DNA of 30,870 nucleotides, from the NCBI GenBank assembly GCA_900764725.1, contig CAAFPB010000545.1, forward strand, positions 1-30,870. The letters are read 5' to 3'. The notes under the pieces are model-generated. The model ran no database searches and was not told where the DNA came from. It was given only the letters and a program-made list of their open reading frames with translations. The first letter of the stretch is position 1. Every line of letters begins with the position of its first letter. This document shows positions 27,550 through 30,870 of this stretch, piece after piece. Both the position numbers and the translations under genes were made by a program. This stretch comes from an uncultured Catenibacterium sp. (GTDB lineage Bacteria; Bacillota_I; Bacilli_A; Erysipelotrichales; Coprobacillaceae).

Positions 27550-29144
27550 ATTTCCCTCTCTTTTTTTGTGGCTCTCTCAACTAAAACTTTCTTATCAATT
27601 TTTCCTACACTTGTCAGCGGCCAAAAGTCTATGCTTTCCACCTGATCTGGAAGTTTATAAAATGCAACACCTATTGATTTCAAGAACCGATGGATTTCCC
27701 TTAAATCAACTTGTTTCTCAACTTCTAGCATAACATATGCACAAATCCGATTTCCAAGCACCTCATCAGGCACTCCTACAACCGCAGCTTCTTTTATATT
27801 TGGATGCTGGCATAAGTAGCCTTCAACTTCTGATGGCATGATTTTTTCTCCTGCCCTATTAATCTGTTCTTTGATTCTTCCTCCCATGCGGAGACGACCG
27901 TTTTCCATCCACATAGCTTTGTCTCCTGTCCGGTAGAACCCATCTTCCGTAAAGCTTGTCCTGTTGGCTTCTTCCGCCATATAATATCCGTCAATCGTAT
28001 AAGGTCCTCGCGACAGCAGTTCTCCAAAAACTCCTGTCGGTACTTCCTCATCCCTTTCATCTACAATCTTTACTTCATCCGCAGGGGATACTGGAGTTCC
28101 TTGGCACCTTGCTATTACAGCTACATCATCATCCGGGCTGGTAAAGGATAGCAGCCCCTCAGCAGTCCCAAATACCTGCATCAAGGTACACGGCCATTCT
28201 TCTATGATCTTATCTGCAAGGGAATCCTCCAACATTGCCCCGCCTACCTGCAAAATCTTCAGGCTGGAAATATCATAATCCTCATCGTATTCCAGCATTT
28301 CCATACACACGGTAACCATAGCCGGAACCAAGGCTGTGATGGTTACTTTTTCCTCCGTAATCGCTGTCAGGATATCATCCGGGCTGGTCGTTGGCGCCAG
28401 CACCACTTTTCCCCCTACGTCCAAGGTTCCTAAAAGCCCCGGACAGCAAAGCGGAAAATTATGTGCTACCGGCAACGCTGCGAGATAAACACTGTTTTCA
28501 TCTAACTGGCAGCGCTTTGCTGACATTCTTGCATTATACATATAGTCTGTATGGGTACGGGGAATCAATTTGGGAATGCCAGTTGTACCGCCGGACAATA
28601 GCAATACTGCTGGGCTGTAACTGTCTACATTCGGAAATTCTCCCTGTCCTTCCATTTCTGCCTCATACCATTCTTCCCTCTGTGCTCCATCCACAAAAAC
28701 ATTTCTTATACACGGAAATTTTTTCTGCATAGCCATAGCCATTTCCACATAAGCAAAGCCCAAATATCTTTCAACAACAATGTACGCTGTAGGCTTTGCT
28801 AACTCTATGATTCCCTCTAATTCTGCTTCCCTATGGGCCGGCAGCATCATGATTGGTACAGCCCCAATCTTTGCAAGGGCAAAGAGAATCGCGACAAAAG
28901 AGATTCGGTTCGGCAGCTGCACAAGTACCTTATCCCCTTTGCAGATACCTTTCTCCATAAAATACTGACCTATGCAGATTGCTTTCTGATTCAATTCCAA
29001 ATAGGTAATTTCCTTCTCTCTGTCTGCGACTGCAATCCTGTCTCCGTATTGTACTGCCCATTTGTCAAGCTGCTTTCCCAAGCTTAGCTTCTCCCAGCCT
29101 GTCAGATTTTCATATTGTGCCATATTCTTTTTGTAGCCTGCCAT
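27546..29144 (-). CDS. Aryl-AMP ligase, salicylate-type (YbtE/PchD/DhbE family)
   Basis: This 532-residue stand-alone adenylation enzyme activates an aryl acid and loads it onto the ArCP of the first NRPS. Visible core motifs are LLLSGGTTGIPKLIPR (183-198), GTAEG (326-330), YRTGDKAMW and SVGKIDKK near the C-terminus. The aryl-pocket Asn-containing motif is AHNFPLCCPG (227-236). Relative to DhbE, the residues matching Ser240 and Val337 are Cys234 and Leu332. Cys/Leu is the pattern proposed for salicylate rather than 2,3-dihydroxybenzoate; the alignment is by eye. A GGAAGG site precedes the ATG. The gene lies between the PPTase and the thiazolinyl reductase. No salicylate synthase is encoded in the window. 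Confidence 0.9.
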   Translation of the reverse strand: MAGYKKNMAQYENLTGWEKLSLGKQLDKWAVQYGDRIAVADREKEITYLELNQKAICIGQYFMEKGICKGDKVLVQLPNRISFVAILFALAKIGAVPIMMLPAHREAELEGIIELAKPTAYIVVERYLGFAYVEMAMAMQKKFPCIRNVFVDGAQREEWYEAEMEGQGEFPNVDSYSPAVLLLSGGTTGIPKLIPRTHTDYMYNARMSAKRCQLDENSVYLAALPVAHNFPLCCPGLLGTLDVGGKVVLAPTTSPDDILTAITEEKVTITALVPAMVTVCMEMLEYDEDYDISSLKILQVGGAMLEDSLADKIIEEWPCTLMQVFGTAEGLLSFTSPDDDVAVIARCQGTPVSPADEVKIVDERDEEVPTGVFGELLSRGPYTIDGYYMAEEANRTSFTEDGFYRTGDKAMWMENGRLRMGGRIKEQINRAGEKIMPSEVEGYLCQHPNIKEAAVVGVPDEVLGNRICAYVMLEVEKQVDLREIHRFLKSIGVAFYKLPDQVESIDFWPLTSVGKIDKKVLVERATKKEREI

Positions 29145-29150
29145 TTTGTA

Positions 29151-29837
29151 TTACCTTCCTTTCTCTTGTACTGCCGCATATGCGGCATAATCTTTTATCA
29201 GAATCGGATATAATTCCCATCCAGATTTTACTTTTCCATTTTCTATAATTCTGTTTCCCCTGACAGAAAAGAAGCTCATTCCCCGATTTAAGCCGATTCC
29301 CAGCGCTTTGAGATACGCCTCTTTTGCTGCCCAGTACTGATAAAACCGTTCGGGATTTCCCGCTCCCCGGATTTCCGCCGCCTCTTCTGTTGCAAAAAAC
29401 TTTTCGGCAATTTCCATATATTCAGGAATTCCTCCCATTTCCTGCACATCGATTCCTACAGCATGTTGGTAAGCAAATACTGCCAGTACCCATTCTCCAG
29501 AATGCGAAAGACTAAATGTGATCTCCTTTTGCCCAGGAGGTGCTTTCCAGTACAGTTTTCCGTACTTCCCTTTGCCCAGAACAATCTTGTCCACACCTGA
29601 ATATTCTTTCAATAATATTCTCACAGCAATCTTTCCGGCCAGATAACGCATCTGATCTTCATAAAAGCGGTAATGTTCTGTTTTCTGACATTCTTCCTTT
29701 TCCAAAAGGGAATTATATCGCTTCCAAAATGTTTCCAATTCTCTCCACTGAATCTTCCAGATATGAATTTCTCCCGTATGCAGTTCCAGCTTTCCCCTAT
29801 GCACAAGCTCACGGTTGCCGTATAACTCAATTTTCAT
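29151..29837 (-). CDS. Sfp-type 4'-phosphopantetheinyl transferase
   Basis: This 228-residue enzyme converts the apo carrier domains of both NRPSs to holo form using coenzyme A. Motifs are FSLSHSGEWVLAVF, then AVGIDVQEMG (Asp binds Mg) and, about 45 residues later, YWAAKEAYLKALGIGL with the WxxKEA catalytic core. The length is typical for Sfp-type enzymes. The start is placed at the ATG at 29837, which has AGGTG 6 bases upstream and overlaps the thioesterase stop. A GTG at 29846 would add three residues but lacks a separate site. The overlap implies coupling to the thioesterase gene. Confidence 0.92.
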   Translation of the reverse strand: MKIELYGNRELVHRGKLELHTGEIHIWKIQWRELETFWKRYNSLLEKEECQKTEHYRFYEDQMRYLAGKIAVRILLKEYSGVDKIVLGKGKYGKLYWKAPPGQKEITFSLSHSGEWVLAVFAYQHAVGIDVQEMGGIPEYMEIAEKFFATEEAAEIRGAGNPERFYQYWAAKEAYLKALGIGLNRGMSFFSVRGNRIIENGKVKSGWELYPILIKDYAAYAAVQEKGR

Positions 29838-30573
29838 TCGGAACACCTAAAAGGCATTTCCTTACTTCTGACAGGACAGCTTCTTCCTGCTCCCGTATGT
29901 AAAAATGCCCTCCTTCAAACATATGGCAGTGGAAAGCCCTCTCTGTATATTTTCTCCACTCTTTCATCGCTTTTTCATCTGCTTCGCGGTCTTTCCGTCC
30001 TCCAAATGCTTCAATCGGGCTTTGCAAGACAGTAAGCTCCTTATCATAATAGGTTTCATCCATCGTAAAATCAGCCCGCAACATAGGCAAAAAGAAATCC
30101 ATAAGCTCCTGATTCTCCAGTATTTCCTTTGGCGTTCCCTCAAATCTTCCGAGCGCTTTTTTAAATTCGTCGTCCGGAAGATGATAGATTGGATTTGGTT
30201 CTGGGATACTTGGAATACGGCTTCCAGACACCAGAAAACATTGAGCTGTTTTTCCTCTCTTTTCCATTCTTCTTTCTAACTCATAGGCAATCTTTCCTCC
30301 CATGCTATGTCCCCAGAATGCATACGATCCTTTTATGCTTTCCCATATGGTTTCTTCTAATTCATCTAACATATCGACCATATTGCTATATGGTTTCTCC
30401 ATAATCCTTTCTTCTCTACCTGGAAGTTGAATCGGACAAACAGTTATTTTACCTTGCATTTTTTGAATCCAAGAATTGTATGCGGATGCTCCTCCACCAG
30501 CAAAGGGGAAACAAAATAATGTAGGTCTCTCTGGGCATATTTGGTTAAAGTTTTTTACAAATTTGATATTCAT
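29827..30573 (-). CDS. Type II (editing) thioesterase, YbtT/GrsT-like
   Basis: This 248-residue alpha/beta hydrolase has the type II thioesterase landmarks: LFCFPFAGGGASAYNSW, then LPGREERI, then the nucleophile elbow WGHSMGG (Ser) and a C-terminal EGGHFYI with the catalytic His. Such enzymes clear misprimed or stalled groups from carrier domains and keep the assembly line running. It is the first gene after the main promoter. An AAGGAG site lies 5 bases before the ATG, and a leader of about 205 bases precedes it. Unlike the terminal TE domain of the second NRPS, it keeps Ser as nucleophile. Confidence 0.93.
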   Translation of the reverse strand: MNIKFVKNFNQICPERPTLFCFPFAGGGASAYNSWIQKMQGKITVCPIQLPGREERIMEKPYSNMVDMLDELEETIWESIKGSYAFWGHSMGGKIAYELERRMEKRGKTAQCFLVSGSRIPSIPEPNPIYHLPDDEFKKALGRFEGTPKEILENQELMDFFLPMLRADFTMDETYYDKELTVLQSPIEAFGGRKDREADEKAMKEWRKYTERAFHCHMFEGGHFYIREQEEAVLSEVRKCLLGVPNEN

Positions 30574-30634
30574 CGTTACTCCTTATTCAACACTTTTCCG
30601 AATTAATAAATGGTGTTTAAAAATTTCTTTTCAA

Positions 30635-30648
30635 TTAGATGAAACTAA
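30635..30648. promoter_or_regulatory. Third TTAG-N6-CTAA site, in the leader
   Basis: TTAGATGAAACTAA has the same arms and spacing as the sites at 30769-30782 and 8382-8395. It lies about 62 bases before the thioesterase start, well inside the leader. It could be an auxiliary operator or serve an unrecognised second promoter. One chance match in the whole window is expected at this base composition, so it is the weakest of the three. Confidence 0.4.
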
Positions 30649-30766
30649 CCCACATGCAAAAAATATATTTGAAAGTTCCATTTTTTAATTACTATTTTCA
30701 CGTTTATATCGCCTATCTTCACTTATTCATAGTATAACTGCTAACATTTTATACCTTGATTCTTAC

Positions 30767-30784
30767 AGTTAGTTTGACCTAACT
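30767..30784. promoter_or_regulatory. Metal-repressor-like operator at the main promoter
   Basis: AGTTAGTTTGACCTAACT is a palindrome with perfect 6-base arms (AGTTAG/CTAACT) around 6 bases, and contains TTAG-N6-CTAA. It starts 2 bases downstream of the -10 box, so it covers the expected transcription start. This resembles DtxR/MntR/SirR family boxes and would give repression when metal is plentiful. No such repressor gene is in the window. Confidence 0.7.
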
Positions 30785-30786
30785 AT

Positions 30787-30815
30787 ATTATATCACCGTT
30801 TTCTCGAACTATCAA
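30787..30815 (-). promoter_or_regulatory. Main promoter of the metallophore locus
   Basis: The minus strand carries -35 TTGATA (30810-30815), a 17-base spacer and -10 TATAAT (30787-30792), with a TG extension (TGATATAAT). It is the strongest promoter in the window and reads into the thioesterase gene. Confidence 0.8.
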
Positions 30816-30870
30816 TATGGCTTCCAATTTATTCCATCCCACTTTTTATTAAAAATTTTTCATTTTTTGA

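Larger units (their letters stand above)
30574..30870 (-). other. Promoter and long leader of the metallophore locus
   Basis: No gene is supported in these 297 bases. They contain the main promoter (30787-30815), an overlapping operator, and a roughly 205-base AT-rich untranslated leader with a second operator-like palindrome. No known riboswitch fold was recognised. Nothing clear is visible from 30816 to the window end. Confidence 0.6.

Noticed and set aside
29905..30279. 124-codon plus-strand open frame opposite the thioesterase
   Set aside because: The minus-strand frame has complete thioesterase motifs and a good ribosome binding site; the plus frame has neither.
30574..30786. Riboswitch or attenuator in the 205-base leader
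   Set aside because: No known aptamer core or terminator/antiterminator pair could be recognised; only the TTAG-N6-CTAA palindrome stands out.
1..30870. CRISPR arrays, tRNA or rRNA genes, integrase or intact transposase genes
   Set aside because: None was seen on either strand; the only repeat-like element is the short palindrome at 18683-18740.

Overview
The window looks like a low-GC Gram-positive chromosome, most likely class Clostridia (Lachnospiraceae-like). This rests on AT-rich DNA, strong GGAGG-type ribosome binding sites, TATAAT promoters, an XRE/S24 (HdiR-like) SOS-type regulator and an ECF transporter. The taxonomic call is an inference; no rRNA gene is present.

Layout. (1) 1-1689 is chromosomal backbone: the 5' part of a Y-family DNA polymerase gene (minus strand), a divergent autoproteolytic XRE-S24 repressor, a small XRE regulator and a terminator. 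Two related operator-like palindromes lie in the divergent promoter region. (2) 1705-2004 is the C-terminal part of a flavodoxin gene that has lost its FMN-binding N-terminus. It directly abuts the metallophore locus and probably marks its insertion edge. (3) 2036-30573 is one large minus-strand locus for a thiazoline-type metallophore, related in architecture to yersiniabactin, pyochelin and equibactin. (4) 30574-30870 is the promoter and leader of that locus.

Reading the locus in transcription order: type II thioesterase, Sfp-type phosphopantetheinyl transferase, salicylate-type aryl-AMP ligase, Irp3/PchG-like thiazolinyl imide reductase, a 2557-residue NRPS (ArCP-Cy-A[MT-like]-PCP-Cy-A-PCP), a saccharopine-dehydrogenase-like reductase, a 1812-residue NRPS (TubC-type docking-Cy-A[MT]-PCP-TE), a VOC protein, a cyclase-family hydrolase, a membrane-anchored alpha/beta hydrolase, an AraC activator, two YbtP/YbtQ-like ABC half-transporters and an ECF module (S, T and double ATPase). 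All three A domains show a cysteine-like specificity code by eye, and all three condensation domains have the cyclization motif DxxxxDxxS. The predicted product is an aryl (probably salicyl) cap followed by three cysteine-derived thiazoline/thiazolidine rings, with one ring reduced and one methylated. There is no polyketide module, unlike yersiniabactin. No salicylate synthase is in the window.

Regulation. The main promoter (about 30787-30815) and a second promoter before the transporter genes (about 8411) both carry an extended -10 element. Each is followed by the same palindrome, TTAG-N6-CTAA, and a third copy lies in the main leader. This resembles boxes of the DtxR/MntR/SirR family and suggests one metal-dependent repressor, encoded elsewhere, over both transcription units, with the AraC protein as a ligand-responsive activator.
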